A stretch of DNA of 64,000 bases from Gammaproteobacteria bacterium LSUCC0057 (GTDB lineage Bacteria; Pseudomonadota; Gammaproteobacteria; Pseudomonadales; Porticoccaceae), in assembly GCA_004535795.1 (NCBI GenBank), contig SPIA01000001.1:960697-1024696 (forward strand). The letters are read 5' to 3'. Position 1 is the first letter of the stretch; every line of letters starts with the position of its first letter. Under the pieces are notes generated by a model that ran no database searches, had not been told where the DNA came from, and saw nothing but the letters and a program-made list of their open reading frames with translations. A program made the position numbers and the translations under genes. Of the stretch, positions 8,347 through 18,083 are shown in pieces.

Positions 8347-9348
8347 GTGACTTGTACCGCCGCCAACCCCTCGCTCGCTTTCAACCGCCGTTTGAGCGTG
8401 GCGCCCATGCTCGACTGGACTGATCGACACTGCCGCTTTTTTCACCGCCAACTCTCCGCCAATGCCTTGCTCTACACCGAAATGGTCACCACCGGCGCCC
8501 TGCTCCACGGCGACCGCGACAGCCACTTGCGCCAGCACCCCGACAGTGGTCCTGTCGCGCTGCAACTGGGCGGCAGCGATCCCGCGGCGTTGGCGCGCTG
8601 TGCGGCGATGGCCGGCGATTACGGCTACAGCGAGGTCAACCTAAACGTCGGCTGCCCTAGCGATCGGGTACAGAACGGCAGCTTTGGCGCCTGTTTGATG
8701 AAGCAGCCGCAGTTGGTCGCCGAGTGTGTCGCCGCCATGGTGGCTGCGACGCCGCTGGAGGTGACGGTTAAACACCGTATCGGTGTCGACGATTGTGACA
8801 GTTACCCGCAGTTGCAGCAGTTTGTCGCCACTGTCGCCAGTGCCGGCTGTCAGCACTTTATTGTTCACGCCCGCAAAGCTTGGCTGCAGGGGTTGAGCCC
8901 TAAACAGAACCGCGAGGTGCCGCCGCTCGACTACAGCGTGGTTGAGCAGTTAAAAACCGACTTCCCCACGCTCAGCTTTACCCTCAATGGTGGGATTGAA
9001 AACTTGACTGCGGCCAGCGAGGCGCTGCAAACCCTCGACGGCGCCATGATAGGCCGCGAGGCCTATGCCAACCCCTACCTGCTGGCGGCTGCCGACCGCG
9101 ACATTTTTGGCAGCGCAACAGCGGTGCCGAGCCGCGGTCAGGTGGTGGCGGCGATGGCTGACTACATCAGTGCTGAGCTCGCCGCCGGCACCCGCCTACA
9201 CCACATTACTCGGCATATGCTCGGGCTCTACCGCGAGCTGCCGGGTGCGCGACAATTTCGTCGCCACCTCAGCGAAAACTGTTACCGTGATGACGCCACC
9301 ATCGAAGTGTTGTGGCGCGCGCTCGAATTTGTCCCAGGAGAGATGTAA
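8347..9348 (+). CDS. dusA: tRNA-dihydrouridine(20/20a) synthase DusA
   Basis: A 333-residue FMN-dependent TIM-barrel enzyme that reduces uridine 20/20a in the tRNA D-loop using NADPH. It shows the DusA opening [17 protein letters not shown], the catalytic-cysteine motif [28 protein letters not shown], and the DusA-specific [20 protein letters not shown]. The start is a GTG; no better ATG lies upstream. Its TAA stop overlaps the ATG of the transaldolase by one base (TAATG), so the two are coupled. The pair dusA-tal matches the order in Pseudomonas. Confidence 0.95.
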   Translation: MTCTAANPSLAFNRRLSVAPMLDWTDRHCRFFHRQLSANALLYTEMVTTGALLHGDRDSHLRQHPDSGPVALQLGGSDPAALARCAAMAGDYGYSEVNLNVGCPSDRVQNGSFGACLMKQPQLVAECVAAMVAATPLEVTVKHRIGVDDCDSYPQLQQFVATVASAGCQHFIVHARKAWLQGLSPKQNREVPPLDYSVVEQLKTDFPTLSFTLNGGIENLTAASEALQTLDGAMIGREAYANPYLLAAADRDIFGSATAVPSRGQVVAAMADYISAELAAGTRLHHITRHMLGLYRELPGARQFRRHLSENCYRDDATIEVLWRALEFVPGEM

Positions 9349-10310
9349 TGGAAAACCTGTCGCTGCTAGATCAGCTGAAAACCATGACCACAGTAGTGGC
9401 CGACACCGGCGATTTCGCCGCTATCGAGCAGTATCAACCACAAGATGCCACCACCAACCCGTCGCTGGTATTGAAGGCGGCACAACTGCCCGCCTACCGG
9501 CCACTGGTAGAGGCGGCGCGCGCCGAGGCAGCCAATAGCGCCGGTAGCAGCGAGGAGCAGATGGCGATATGTATGGATGCGCTGGCGGTGGCTATTGGTC
9601 ACCGCGTGCTCGAGGTGATCCCGGGACGTATCTCAACCGAGGTCGATGCGCGGCTATCGTTCGACACTGACGCTTCGGTAGCAAAGGCTCGGCAGTTAAT
9701 TGCTCGCTATGAGCAGCTTGGGGTTGGCCGCGAGCGGGTACTGATTAAAATGGCCACCACCTGGCAGGGGGTGCGCGCCGCCGAACTGCTGGAGCGCGAG
9801 GGGATCAACTGCAACCTAACGCTGCTGTTTAACCTCAGCCAAGCCGCGGCCGCCGCCGATGCCGGCGCCTTTTTAATCTCGCCATTTGTCGGCCGTATTC
9901 TCGACTGGCATAAACAGCAGAGCGGCCGCGACCACTACACCCCCAGCGAGGACCCGGGAGTGGTGTCAGTGACGCAGATCTACCGCTACTTCAAACAGCG
10001 CAACTACGCCACCATTGTCATGGGCGCGAGTTTTCGCAACATCGGCGAAATCACTCAGTTGGCCGGCTGTGATCGTCTCACCATCAGCCCGGCGCTGCTG
10101 CAAGAGCTCGCTACCACGATAGCACCGCTGAAGCGCCAGCTCAGCCCACAACAACTCGGCAGTGCGATTGACTACTGCCCCCCCACTGCCAGCGAGTTTG
10201 CCTACCAGCTCAACAGCGATGAGATGGCTCACGCCAAGCTCGGCGAAGGGATACGGGCTTTTGTTGCCGATCAGGAAAAACTTGAACAGTGGTTGCTGGC
10301 GCTGGATTAG
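9348..10310 (+). CDS. tal: Transaldolase
   Basis: A 320-residue transaldolase of the TalA/TalB type. It moves a dihydroxyacetone unit between sugar phosphates in the non-oxidative pentose phosphate pathway. The Schiff-base lysine is in [11 protein letters not shown], and DATTNPSL and [12 protein letters not shown] are family motifs. The ATG at 9348 has AGGAG 7 nt upstream and gives the normal family length; an upstream in-frame extension inside dusA is rejected. Its stop overlaps that of the convergent STAS gene by 4 bp. Confidence 0.96.
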   Translation: MENLSLLDQLKTMTTVVADTGDFAAIEQYQPQDATTNPSLVLKAAQLPAYRPLVEAARAEAANSAGSSEEQMAICMDALAVAIGHRVLEVIPGRISTEVDARLSFDTDASVAKARQLIARYEQLGVGRERVLIKMATTWQGVRAAELLEREGINCNLTLLFNLSQAAAAADAGAFLISPFVGRILDWHKQQSGRDHYTPSEDPGVVSVTQIYRYFKQRNYATIVMGASFRNIGEITQLAGCDRLTISPALLQELATTIAPLKRQLSPQQLGSAIDYCPPTASEFAYQLNSDEMAHAKLGEGIRAFVADQEKLEQWLLALD

Positions 10311-10804
10311 TTGAGCGCAGCTTGCTCGCTCTCGAGCGCGGCGATGAGGTCGGTAAACTCACTGCCGCTGTCGGGGTTGAGTGCCACTAGGGTGCGGTGG
10401 GCGTCGAGCACCTGTTGGCGCATTTCGTCAACCGGCGCCGAGACGACCTCTAGCTCGGTCAGCGGCGGGCGCTGTTCAGGGGTTTGGCGATAAACAACAA
10501 ACAACTCGTCGAGGCTCATGCACTCGAGCAGCCGCAACAGCCCCGGGTCGGTGCAAAAGAGTTGCGGCTGTAGTTGATAGTGGCGCTGGCAGTGCAGCGC
10601 CAGTTTGGCCAACAGCCCCAAGGTGGTGCTATCTAAGCCCTTGGCCTCGAGCAGATCGACCACCACCGAGTTGACCTTACTACTGGCAAAAATTGTCTCT
10701 AAGTAGCGGTTCAGCGAGCCACACAGCGTCACTCTGAGGTCGCCGCAAAATTTCAACAGGAAGTCGCCGCTCTGCTGCGCAACCAGAATCTGGCCCTGGC
10801 TCAT
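10307..10804 (-). CDS. STAS-domain anti-sigma factor antagonist (RssC-like)
   Basis: A 165-residue protein. The N-terminal part has the STAS pattern: [17 protein letters not shown], a hydrophobic strand ([11 protein letters not shown]), and [13 protein letters not shown] around residue 57, where a serine or threonine is the usual phosphorylation site. A helical C-terminal extension follows. It overlaps the upstream phosphatase gene by ATGA, so the phosphatase may dephosphorylate this protein. By position it corresponds to Pseudomonas RssC (next to rssB and tal); this is an inference from gene order. Confidence 0.75.
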   Translation of the reverse strand: MSQGQILVAQQSGDFLLKFCGDLRVTLCGSLNRYLETIFASSKVNSVVVDLLEAKGLDSTTLGLLAKLALHCQRHYQLQPQLFCTDPGLLRLLECMSLDELFVVYRQTPEQRPPLTELEVVSAPVDEMRQQVLDAHRTLVALNPDSGSEFTDLIAALESEQAALN

Positions 10805-12012
10805 GGCTGTATTTGCCGCGGTTTGCGCTGCAGCAACAGCATCGAGACATCGTCTTGGAGCTCGTCGACATAGCTGACCCCAAGACGATCTTGCAGCTCA
10901 TCCAAAGACTCTACCGGACCTTGCAGTTGCGCTAGTAGCTGCTGTTCTTTGGCGACTAAATTGTCGCCCTCAACAAAGTCCAACACCCCGTCGGAGAGCA
11001 GCAACAGCGAGCTATTTTCAGGCAGCTCGACCTCCTCTACCTGCCAGCTGGCCTGCTCAAAAATACCGGCTGGACGCCCCTTGCCGGGCAAGTAGCTGGC
11101 GCGGTTATCTGCAATCAACAGCGGTGGTGGCAGTTGGGCACCCACCACATAGCGCAGGGTGTTACTGTGCAGGTCGAGTGAGCCGGCAAACAGCGTCAGA
11201 TGCTTGCCAAGACCGGTGGCCAACAATTGGCTGTTAATATGCTCAACTAGCCCTTCTGGGGCGCGCGCCAGTGCTTGGTAGTCGCGCTCATAGGTATGGC
11301 GGCGAATGACCCGGCCAATCATAAAGCGCAGCAACACGGTGACAAATGCCGATGAAGCGCCGTGGCCAGAGACGTCGGCAAAATAAAACAGTAAGTAGCG
11401 GTCGAGCACAAAGTTGTAGCCGACGAAATCGCCGCTGAGGTAGAGCGAGGGGCGCACCGCATGGGAGATCTGATAGTCGCCAAACTGCAATGGGCTGTCC
11501 GGCATCAGACTTTTTTGCACTTCGAGACCGGCGAGATGATCTTGCTTGAGCAGCTGCAGGCTCTCTTGCAGTTGGCGGTTGGCACTCTCTAGCTGCTCGC
11601 TGTAAGCCAGCGCGCGGCCGCGTTCCTGAACGGCGTAGTGCAACCGCGCCACCACCGCCTGGACTTGGGTGTCGAGGTCATTGACCGCGACTACATCGAC
11701 AGCGCCGAGCCGAAAGTAATCGCTGCCAGCAGCGCTGTCTGCCGCGGCCAACACCACCACTAACAGGTAACCTTGCGCCAGACGCTGCATTTGCTCGCGG
11801 CCGCCGGGGTGGCTGAGATCGAGCTGTTCGGCACCCAACAACAGGCACTGCAAGGTTGGCGTGGCCTCTGTCAGGGCGGCCAGATCGATGCGCTGGCAGC
11901 CGCCCAAGCTGCGCTCAAAGCTCTGCAGCAATTCAGGCGCGGCGCTCAGCCAGTCGCCACACACCAGCGTTGCGACTGGCAGGTTGGCGGTGACAGCGTT
12001 AGCGGCGGCCAC
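10801..12012 (-). CDS. PP2C-type (SpoIIE) phosphatase with degenerate receiver domain (RssB-like)
   Basis: A 403-residue protein. Residues 12-125 have a CheY-like pattern of strands and helices, ending in YFRLGAVDVV, but the third strand (QCLLLGAEQLDL) has Gly where the phospho-accepting Asp should be. A coiled-coil linker (130-165) leads to a SpoIIE-type phosphatase domain with its metal-binding Asp residues: GDF (about 195), DVSGHG (about 213) and LLSDGVLDF. The layout and neighbours match Pseudomonas RssB, a regulator linked to RpoS. The start is a GTG with a weak ribosome site. It is coupled to the STAS gene and lies 17 bp after mlaA. Confidence 0.75.
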   Translation of the reverse strand: MAAANAVTANLPVATLVCGDWLSAAPELLQSFERSLGGCQRIDLAALTEATPTLQCLLLGAEQLDLSHPGGREQMQRLAQGYLLVVVLAAADSAAGSDYFRLGAVDVVAVNDLDTQVQAVVARLHYAVQERGRALAYSEQLESANRQLQESLQLLKQDHLAGLEVQKSLMPDSPLQFGDYQISHAVRPSLYLSGDFVGYNFVLDRYLLFYFADVSGHGASSAFVTVLLRFMIGRVIRRHTYERDYQALARAPEGLVEHINSQLLATGLGKHLTLFAGSLDLHSNTLRYVVGAQLPPPLLIADNRASYLPGKGRPAGIFEQASWQVEEVELPENSSLLLLSDGVLDFVEGDNLVAKEQQLLAQLQGPVESLDELQDRLGVSYVDELQDDVSMLLLQRKPRQIQP

Positions 12013-12029
12013 AGCTGCCCGCCGCGCGA

Positions 12030-12773
12030 CTAATAGTCGTCATACTCACCAAAATCACCAAAGTCGTCCTCTACCACGCCGTCATTAATCAAAAAGTCGC
12101 GGCGCTGCAGGTAAACTTGTTGTAAAAAAAGATAGCGGTCGCCACTCACAGCCGCCTCGGCATTTAATAACCCCGCGCGGGTGTCGACCAGCTGCAAACC
12201 CAGTAGCGCGTTGCGCGCAGCGACATCGTCGAGCTGCTCACTCAAACCGACCCAACGGTCGACCAGCCGCGACGGCAGCTCACGCACCGTGGAGGGACCG
12301 AGCAGTGGCAACATCAGATAAGGGCCTTGCGGCACACCCCAAACCGCTAGCGTTTGACCAAAATCTTCGCCGTCGCTGGCAGCGATACCCATCCGTGTAG
12401 CGACATCAAAAAACCCGCCCATACCGACCGTGGTATTGATCAAAAAACGGCTGCTATCGCGCCCCGCCTGCAACAACTTGCCCTGCAACAGATCGTTGAG
12501 CACGTTCTGCAGCTCGCCAATATTGCTAAAAAAATTGCTCACGCCCCACTGCAAACGGGTCGGAACTGCGCGCTGGTAGCCCTGTGCTAGCGGCTTGGCG
12601 ACAGCGTTATCGATTGCCTCGTTAAAGCGGAAAACCGCGCGATTGACATCGCGCAGCGGATCACCGAGGTCATCCAGTGCCATTGCGGTTGACGGTTGGC
12701 CGTGTGCCGCGCAGGAACCACAAGTAATAGCGCGCATGGAAGCGTTGTTAGCCACTGCGGGGTACGCAGCCAT
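12030..12773 (-). CDS. mlaA: MlaA/VacJ lipoprotein; signal peptide out of frame
   Basis: MlaA is the outer-membrane lipoprotein of the Mla system that removes misplaced phospholipids from the outer leaflet. The mature region is clear: DPLRDVNRAVFRFNEAIDN, then NFFSNIGELQNVLNDLLQGK, INTTVGMGGFFDVATRMG and GVPQGPYLMLPLLGPSTVRE. However, the in-frame start at 12773 gives MAAYPAVANNAS, with no signal peptide and only a poor ribosome site. A good signal peptide is coded in the neighbouring frame from a TTG at 12787 (see next feature). Joining the two frames restores a lipobox just before SCAAHGQ. So the gene is either truly frameshifted or carries a one-base sequence error near 12717-12724. Confidence 0.85.
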   Translation of the reverse strand: MAAYPAVANNASMRAITCGSCAAHGQPSTAMALDDLGDPLRDVNRAVFRFNEAIDNAVAKPLAQGYQRAVPTRLQWGVSNFFSNIGELQNVLNDLLQGKLLQAGRDSSRFLINTTVGMGGFFDVATRMGIAASDGEDFGQTLAVWGVPQGPYLMLPLLGPSTVRELPSRLVDRWVGLSEQLDDVAARNALLGLQLVDTRAGLLNAEAAVSGDRYLFLQQVYLQRRDFLINDGVVEDDFGDFGEYDDY

Positions 12774-12787
12774 CTCAAATTAGTCAA
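12717..12787 (-). other. Probable true start and signal peptide of mlaA in the alternate frame
   Basis: A TTG at 12785-12787 with a strong GGGAGAG 5 nt upstream opens a frame reading MTNLRWLRTPQW, then LTTLPCALLLVV. This is a basic n-region and hydrophobic core typical of a lipoprotein signal. After that point the other frame continues as SCAAHGQ, so a single base gained near 12720 would give a V-x-S-C lipobox and the full MlaA. Confidence 0.65.
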
Positions 12788-12876
12788 TATTCTCTCCCTG
12801 AGCCAGATAGCACCATTTTACTGCCGATATTTCTCTGCTGTATAGAACCAACCCGCCGCCCGCACGGTTTTTAGCA

Positions 12877-15800
12877 CTATAGCCTGCGCAGCTGATCGGC
12901 GACAGCGCTCCAGCGTTTGTGCAGCCGCACCGCCGACACCGGCTGAGCCGTTTTCAGCTGCTGAGCAAACAGCGAGACCCGGTACTCTTGCAGCAGCAGC
13001 AACAGCTCATCGAGCTGCTCGCGCAGCGCCAGCGGCAGCCATGGGTGCTGCAGTGGAATGCGTGCAATCGGTAGTTGATACTCGGCGACTTCAGCCATCG
13101 CCTGATCGTCGCGGAGCCGCTGTAGCGGGCGTTTCTCGCAGCGGCTGAAAATGGCCTTGGCATAGCGCGGGTAGTGGCGCAAGCTCGCCTCATTGACGCG
13201 CGCCAGCGGCTTGCCGAACAGCCAATCACACTGCATTAAAATATCTTCGCGGGCGGCGTTGTCGGCGGCTGGCCAGGCGCTGTAAAGCTGCCGTGCTTGG
13301 TGCAAAAATGGCAGGCAGTTCTCTACCACGCCAGCCATCGCTTGGGCACTGGCCACCACTTTATTAAAACCAGCCAAGCGGCGCTCAAACTCGGCGGCAC
13401 TGCGCACGCAGCGCTCGTTGCCGGCCCCTGGGAACAGCTGTTCGGCCACTGCCGCACTGATCAGCCGCGGCACCAGCTGCGCGCGCTCGGGCAACCCTGC
13501 ACCGCGCAGCGCCAGTTCACTGCCGCGCAACAGCTGTTTCTGCAGGTACTTGACCTCTTTACTGGCGATACTCTCGGCCAGCGCGATCTGGCCGCGCAAA
13601 TGTTCGGCTGCCGCCCGCTGCGGGTTGTCGTAGAGCACCAGATCGACCTGGCTTGGCTGCGCGGTGAGGGCCGGCCAAGCCTGCACTCGGCGCTTGCCGG
13701 CGTCCAGCTCAACCTGCTCTGGCAGGTCGCCAAAATCCCACTTGCACAGCGCCTGGCGCTGCCACCCAGCGCCGTCGGCGCGGTTGATCTGCTCGCCCAC
13801 TTGGCGGCTGAATTCGCGCTGCAGCGAGGCCAAGTCGCGGCGGCTGGCCAACCGTTTACCGCGGCTGTCGAGCAGTTCGATATTCATCAAATACCAGTCG
13901 TCGATAGCGCTGTCGCGCTGCCACTGCTGCCAGTCGATAACCAGGCCGCTCAACTGCTGCAACTGCTCTGCCAACACCTCACACAGCGGTCGATCGCAGG
14001 CACTGCAACGGGCGATCAGTTTGTCGGCGTAGAGCGGCAGCGGTACCAATGCTTTGCGCTGCTGTTTGGGCAGCGCTTTGAGCAGCAGCAGACACTTCTC
14101 TTTGAGCATGCCGGGCACCAACCACTCAAAGCGAAACCGCGGCGCTTGGTGGAGCTGTTCGATAGCGACCGAGACGGTGACACCGTCGTTGTCAGCACCC
14201 GGCTCAAAATGGTAGCTGAGCGGGTACTCTAACCCCTGCTCGCGGATAGACTCAGGGAACTGCGCCAACTCCTGCGCATCGACCCGGCGGCGCAATAACT
14301 GCTCGCGGTCGAGAAACAGCAGCTGTGGGGTTGCTGCCTCAGCCTGTTGGCGCCAGTGGTCAAAACCGGCGCGGTTGACTATATCTACCGGCAGTCGCTC
14401 GGCGTAAAAAGCAAAAATGACCTCATCGTCGCAGACAATATCGCGACGCCGTGTGCGCGCCTCGAGCTCTTCTAGCTCGGCGATCAGCTGTTGGTTGTGC
14501 TGGTAGAAAGCCGCTTGGCGCCGGCCACTGGGTTGGTACCCCCCCTCAACCAAGGCTTGGCGAATAAACACCTGGCGCGAGGTTTGCGGGTCAATTTTGC
14601 CGTAGCTGACACGGTTGCCCTCGGCAACGGTAAGGCCAAACAGCACTTGGCGCTCGGAGGCCATCACACAGCCACTTTTGCGCTCGTAAAACGGTTCGCT
14701 GTAGCTGCGCTTTATCAGGTGGCCGGCCAGCTGCGAGATCCACAGTGGCTCAATTTTCGCCACACCGACGGCAAATTGGCGGCTGGTCTCGAGTAATTCT
14801 GCGGCCATAATCCACGGCGGTGGTTTTTTGTGCAGGCCAGAACCTGGGAACAGCGCAAACTTGCGGTTGCGGGTAGCCTCGTAGTCGCGTCCCTCCACAC
14901 GCTTGGCAACCTGACCGAGCAGTCCGGCCAGTATCGCTTGGTGCAGCGCTTCATAACTGGCCGGCTGGCGGTTTTCCGGCAATTTTAGCTGGCGACAGGC
15001 CTGATGGATCTGGTGGTGGAGGTCGCGCCATTCTCGCATGCGCAGGTAACTGACAAAATTTTTGCGGCAGTACTTGGCGAACTGGTTGCGCGACAACGCC
15101 TGGCGCTGCTCTTCGAAGTGGTTCCACAACAGCAACCAGCCGGCAAAATCTGACTCCGGATCGCGCCAGCGGGCATGGGCTTGGTCGGCGGCAGCGCGTT
15201 TGTCGGCCGGGCGATCGCGCGGATCTTGAATGCTGAGCGCCGCTACTACCACCATCACTTCTGCCAGCGCACCGCTGCGGCTCGCTTGCAGCAGCATAGC
15301 GGCAAAACGCGGATCGACGGGCAGCCGCGCCAACTGCTGGCCGAGAGCCGTCAACTGCCCCTTGGCGGTCACCGCTTGCAGCTCCCCCAGCAGCTGGTAA
15401 CCGTCGCGAATGAGCCGGCTGTCGGGGCTATCGACAAACGGAAAGCGCGCGATATCTCCCATCTGCAGCTGCAGCATACGCAATATCACCGCGGCCAAAT
15501 TGGTGCGCAGTATCTCCGGCTCGGTGAACTCCGCGCGGCTGTTAAAATCGTCCTCGCTGTAGAGGCGGATACAGACCCCCGCCGAGACCCGACCACAGCG
15601 GCCGGCGCGCTGGTTGGCGCTGGCCTGCGAGATCGCTTCAATTGGAAGCCGCTGCACCTTGCTGCGGTAGCTGTAGCGCGAGACCCGCGCCCTGCCGCTG
15701 TCGACCACATAGCGAATACCCGGCACCGTCAGCGATGTCTCGGCGACATTGGTGCTGAGCACCACTCGGCGGCCGCGGTGCGGGGCAAAGATTTTCTGTT

Positions 15801-16914
15801 GCTCGGCACTGGTCAGCCGCGCGTAGAGCGGCACAATCTCCAAGTCGCGCAACTGGCGTTTGCGCAGCGCGTTATTGGTCTCGCGAATCTCGCGCTCGCC
15901 GGCCAAAAAAACCAGAATATCACCGCCGCCCGGGCGCTGGTGCAGCTCCTCTACCGCCTCGACAATCTGCTCCTCGAGCTCGAGGTCGGCATCGCCAGGG
16001 TCGCGGTACTCAATGGCCACTGGGTAGGTGCGCCCCTCCACCTCAATGATGGGCGCGTTGTCAAAGTGGCTGGAAAACTTCGCCATGTCGATGGTGGCCG
16101 AGGTGATAATCAGCTTCAAATCGGGACGTTTGGGCAGCAGCTGGCGCAGATAACCGAGCAAAAAATCAATATTGAGACTGCGCTCATGCGCTTCGTCAAT
16201 AATGAGTGTGTCGTAGCGACTCAAGTAGCGATCGCGCTGAATCTCTGCCAGTAGAATGCCGTCCGTCATCAGCTTAATCAGACTGCTCTCTGAGCTCTGA
16301 TCGGTAAACCGCACCTGATAACCGACCTGTTCACCGAGCGGGGTCTGCAGTTCGCTGGCGATGCGCTCGGCAACCGAGCGGGCAGCGATGCGGCGCGGTT
16401 GCGTGTGGCCAATTTGGCCGCACAGACCGCGCCCGGCTTGCAGGCAGATTTTCGGCAGCTGGGTGGTTTTACCCGAGCCGGTGGCGCCGGCAACAATGAT
16501 CACTTGATGCTGCTGCAGCAGCGCGGCGATCTCGTCGGCGCGGCCACTCACCGGCAGTTCCGGGTAGCTCAGCGCCGGCAGTGAGGCGTGGCGCTGAGCG
16601 GTCACCGCCAGCGACTGGTGCACCTGGCGACACCACTGCTGCCACTGCGCGGCAGTCATCGGCGCGCGACGGCTGCGCTGCAATTTACTCAGCAGACGAA
16701 AGCGCTCGCCGCTCTGCAGCGCCGGCGCCAACCACTCAGCAAAGCGATGCAGCTGCGCCGCCGGCGGCGGTGTTGACGGCAGCTGCCAATGGCGAGCGCC
16801 GGTGCCGCTAGTCAGCCCGGCCAGTGCATCGACACAGTTGTCAGGGCTGAGCGGCGGCGAGGTTAACGGCGGCGCGAGCGCCGGGTTATCGGTAGCGGCG
16901 CGGTCACTGGCCAC
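12877..16914 (-). CDS. hrpA: ATP-dependent RNA helicase HrpA
   Basis: A 1345-residue DEAH-box helicase. Walker A is GATGSGKTTQLPK near residue 145, the DEAH box IIDEAHERS is near 240, SAT (motif III) follows, and QRAGRCGRV is motif VI near 440. Helicase-associated and OB-fold parts and the long DUF3418 C-terminal region of HrpA complete the protein. HrpA acts on structured RNA and helps rescue stalled or collided ribosomes in E. coli. The start is a GTG that overlaps the end of dnaQ by 11 bp, so the two are probably co-transcribed. Length is normal for the family. Confidence 0.95.
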   Translation of the reverse strand: MASDRAATDNPALAPPLTSPPLSPDNCVDALAGLTSGTGARHWQLPSTPPPAAQLHRFAEWLAPALQSGERFRLLSKLQRSRRAPMTAAQWQQWCRQVHQSLAVTAQRHASLPALSYPELPVSGRADEIAALLQQHQVIIVAGATGSGKTTQLPKICLQAGRGLCGQIGHTQPRRIAARSVAERIASELQTPLGEQVGYQVRFTDQSSESSLIKLMTDGILLAEIQRDRYLSRYDTLIIDEAHERSLNIDFLLGYLRQLLPKRPDLKLIITSATIDMAKFSSHFDNAPIIEVEGRTYPVAIEYRDPGDADLELEEQIVEAVEELHQRPGGGDILVFLAGEREIRETNNALRKRQLRDLEIVPLYARLTSAEQQKIFAPHRGRRVVLSTNVAETSLTVPGIRYVVDSGRARVSRYSYRSKVQRLPIEAISQASANQRAGRCGRVSAGVCIRLYSEDDFNSRAEFTEPEILRTNLAAVILRMLQLQMGDIARFPFVDSPDSRLIRDGYQLLGELQAVTAKGQLTALGQQLARLPVDPRFAAMLLQASRSGALAEVMVVVAALSIQDPRDRPADKRAAADQAHARWRDPESDFAGWLLLWNHFEEQRQALSRNQFAKYCRKNFVSYLRMREWRDLHHQIHQACRQLKLPENRQPASYEALHQAILAGLLGQVAKRVEGRDYEATRNRKFALFPGSGLHKKPPPWIMAAELLETSRQFAVGVAKIEPLWISQLAGHLIKRSYSEPFYERKSGCVMASERQVLFGLTVAEGNRVSYGKIDPQTSRQVFIRQALVEGGYQPSGRRQAAFYQHNQQLIAELEELEARTRRRDIVCDDEVIFAFYAERLPVDIVNRAGFDHWRQQAEAATPQLLFLDREQLLRRRVDAQELAQFPESIREQGLEYPLSYHFEPGADNDGVTVSVAIEQLHQAPRFRFEWLVPGMLKEKCLLLLKALPKQQRKALVPLPLYADKLIARCSACDRPLCEVLAEQLQQLSGLVIDWQQWQRDSAIDDWYLMNIELLDSRGKRLASRRDLASLQREFSRQVGEQINRADGAGWQRQALCKWDFGDLPEQVELDAGKRRVQAWPALTAQPSQVDLVLYDNPQRAAAEHLRGQIALAESIASKEVKYLQKQLLRGSELALRGAGLPERAQLVPRLISAAVAEQLFPGAGNERCVRSAAEFERRLAGFNKVVASAQAMAGVVENCLPFLHQARQLYSAWPAADNAAREDILMQCDWLFGKPLARVNEASLRHYPRYAKAIFSRCEKRPLQRLRDDQAMAEVAEYQLPIARIPLQHPWLPLALREQLDELLLLLQEYRVSLFAQQLKTAQPVSAVRLHKRWSAVADQLRRL

Positions 16915-17617
16915 TGCGCCACAAACAGCCTGCGCCGCCCTGTTCTAATTGATCTAAATAGGCGTTGTGAGCGGCCAGCTCTTCGTCGCTGAGACGAACC
17001 AACGGCAGCGCTGCACGGTTGCTGTCGAGCCGACGAATACCGCCGCTGCGGCCATCGCCGCCCTGCTCTGACTGGCTGTCACCCATCATCAATGCCACCT
17101 GGCCGCCGGTCATGGCCAGATAGACATCGGCCAAAATCTCGGCATCTAGCAGCGCGCCGTGGAGATCGCGCTGTGAATTGTCGACAAAGTAGCGTTTACA
17201 CAGGGCGTCGAGGCTGTTGCGTTGGCCGGGGTGTTTTTGTCGCGCCATCACCAGGGTGTCGGTAATTTTACAGAGGCTGTCGATGGCGCTGGGGGCGGGA
17301 TTGAGCTTGCTCAGCTCGTGGTTGATAAAGCCAACATCAAAGGGGGCGTTGTGGATCACCAGTTCAGCACCTTCGACAAAGGCCATAAACTCGTCGACGA
17401 TCTGACTGAAGAGCGGCTTGTCGGCCAAAAACTCATCGCCAATGCCGTGGACTTCAAAGGCGCCGGCGTCTACCGCGCGCTGCGGATTGATGTACTGGTG
17501 GTAGTGGCGGCCGGTGAGCTTGCGGTTGACAACCTCCACACAGCCTATTTCGATAATGCGGTGGTCTTGAGAAGTCTCAAGCCCAGTCGTTTCGGTGTCG
17601 AGGACAATCTGACGCAT
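16904..17617 (-). CDS. dnaQ: DNA polymerase III subunit epsilon (3'-5' proofreading exonuclease)
   Basis: A 237-residue DEDDh exonuclease. Exo I is VLDTETTGL at the N terminus, Exo II is NAPFDVGFIN near residue 98, and Exo III is HGALLDAEILADVYL near 160. The C-terminal tail is the part that binds the alpha subunit in E. coli. The ATG at 17617 gives MRQIVLDTETTG and has GGGAG 8 nt upstream; the longer frame runs back into rnhA and is rejected. The gene starts 4 bp after rnhA, and the order methyltransferase-rnhA-dnaQ is conserved in gammaproteobacteria, though there dnaQ is often divergent rather than in tandem. Confidence 0.95.
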   Translation of the reverse strand: MRQIVLDTETTGLETSQDHRIIEIGCVEVVNRKLTGRHYHQYINPQRAVDAGAFEVHGIGDEFLADKPLFSQIVDEFMAFVEGAELVIHNAPFDVGFINHELSKLNPAPSAIDSLCKITDTLVMARQKHPGQRNSLDALCKRYFVDNSQRDLHGALLDAEILADVYLAMTGGQVALMMGDSQSEQGGDGRSGGIRRLDSNRAALPLVRLSDEELAAHNAYLDQLEQGGAGCLWRSGQ

Positions 17618-17621
17618 ACCG

Positions 17622-18083
17622 TTAGCTCCCGAGTTGATCAATACCGCGGTTGGCCAGCTGGTCGGCCAACTCGTTTTCGGGGTGGCCGCTGTGGCCTTTG
17701 ACCCACTGCCACTCAATGGTGTGTTGAGCGATCAACCCATCGAGGCGCTGCCAGAGGTCGACATTTTTAACCGGCTGCTTGCTGGCGGTTTTCCAGCCGC
17801 GTTTTTTCCAGTTCGGCAACCACTCTTGAACGCCTTTTAGCACGTAAGTCGAGTCGCTGGTGACGCGCACCTGACAGGGCCGTTGCAGCGCCGCCAACCC
17901 CTCGATGACCGCCATCATCTCCATGCGATTGTTGGTTGTCTCAGGCTCGCCACCGCACAGCTCTTTGCTGTGGCTACCACTGCGCATCAGCACCCCCCAG
18001 CCACCGGGACCGGGGTTGCCGCGACAGGCGCCATCGGTAAACAGTTCAACATCGACAGGCGGCTGGGATCTGGTATTAGTCAT
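17622..18083 (-). CDS. rnhA: Ribonuclease HI
   Basis: A 153-residue RNase H1 that cuts RNA in RNA-DNA hybrids. The active-site carboxylates are visible: [35 protein letters not shown], and [12 protein letters not shown] at the end. The ATG at 18083 (MTNTRS) has GAGAG 5 nt upstream and gives the same length as the E. coli enzyme; an upstream GTG adding nine residues is less likely. It overlaps the end of the methyltransferase gene by 8 bp. Confidence 0.95.
   Translation of the reverse strand: MTNTRSQPPVDVELFTDGACRGNPGPGGWGVLMRSGSHSKELCGGEPETTNNRMEMMAVIEGLAALQRPCQVRVTSDSTYVLKGVQEWLPNWKKRGWKTASKQPVKNVDLWQRLDGLIAQHTIEWQWVKGHSGHPENELADQLANRGIDQLGS

Noticed and set aside
15175..16254. 359-codon plus-strand frame inside hrpA
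   Set aside because: Fully antisense to the conserved helicase core; no recognisable domain.
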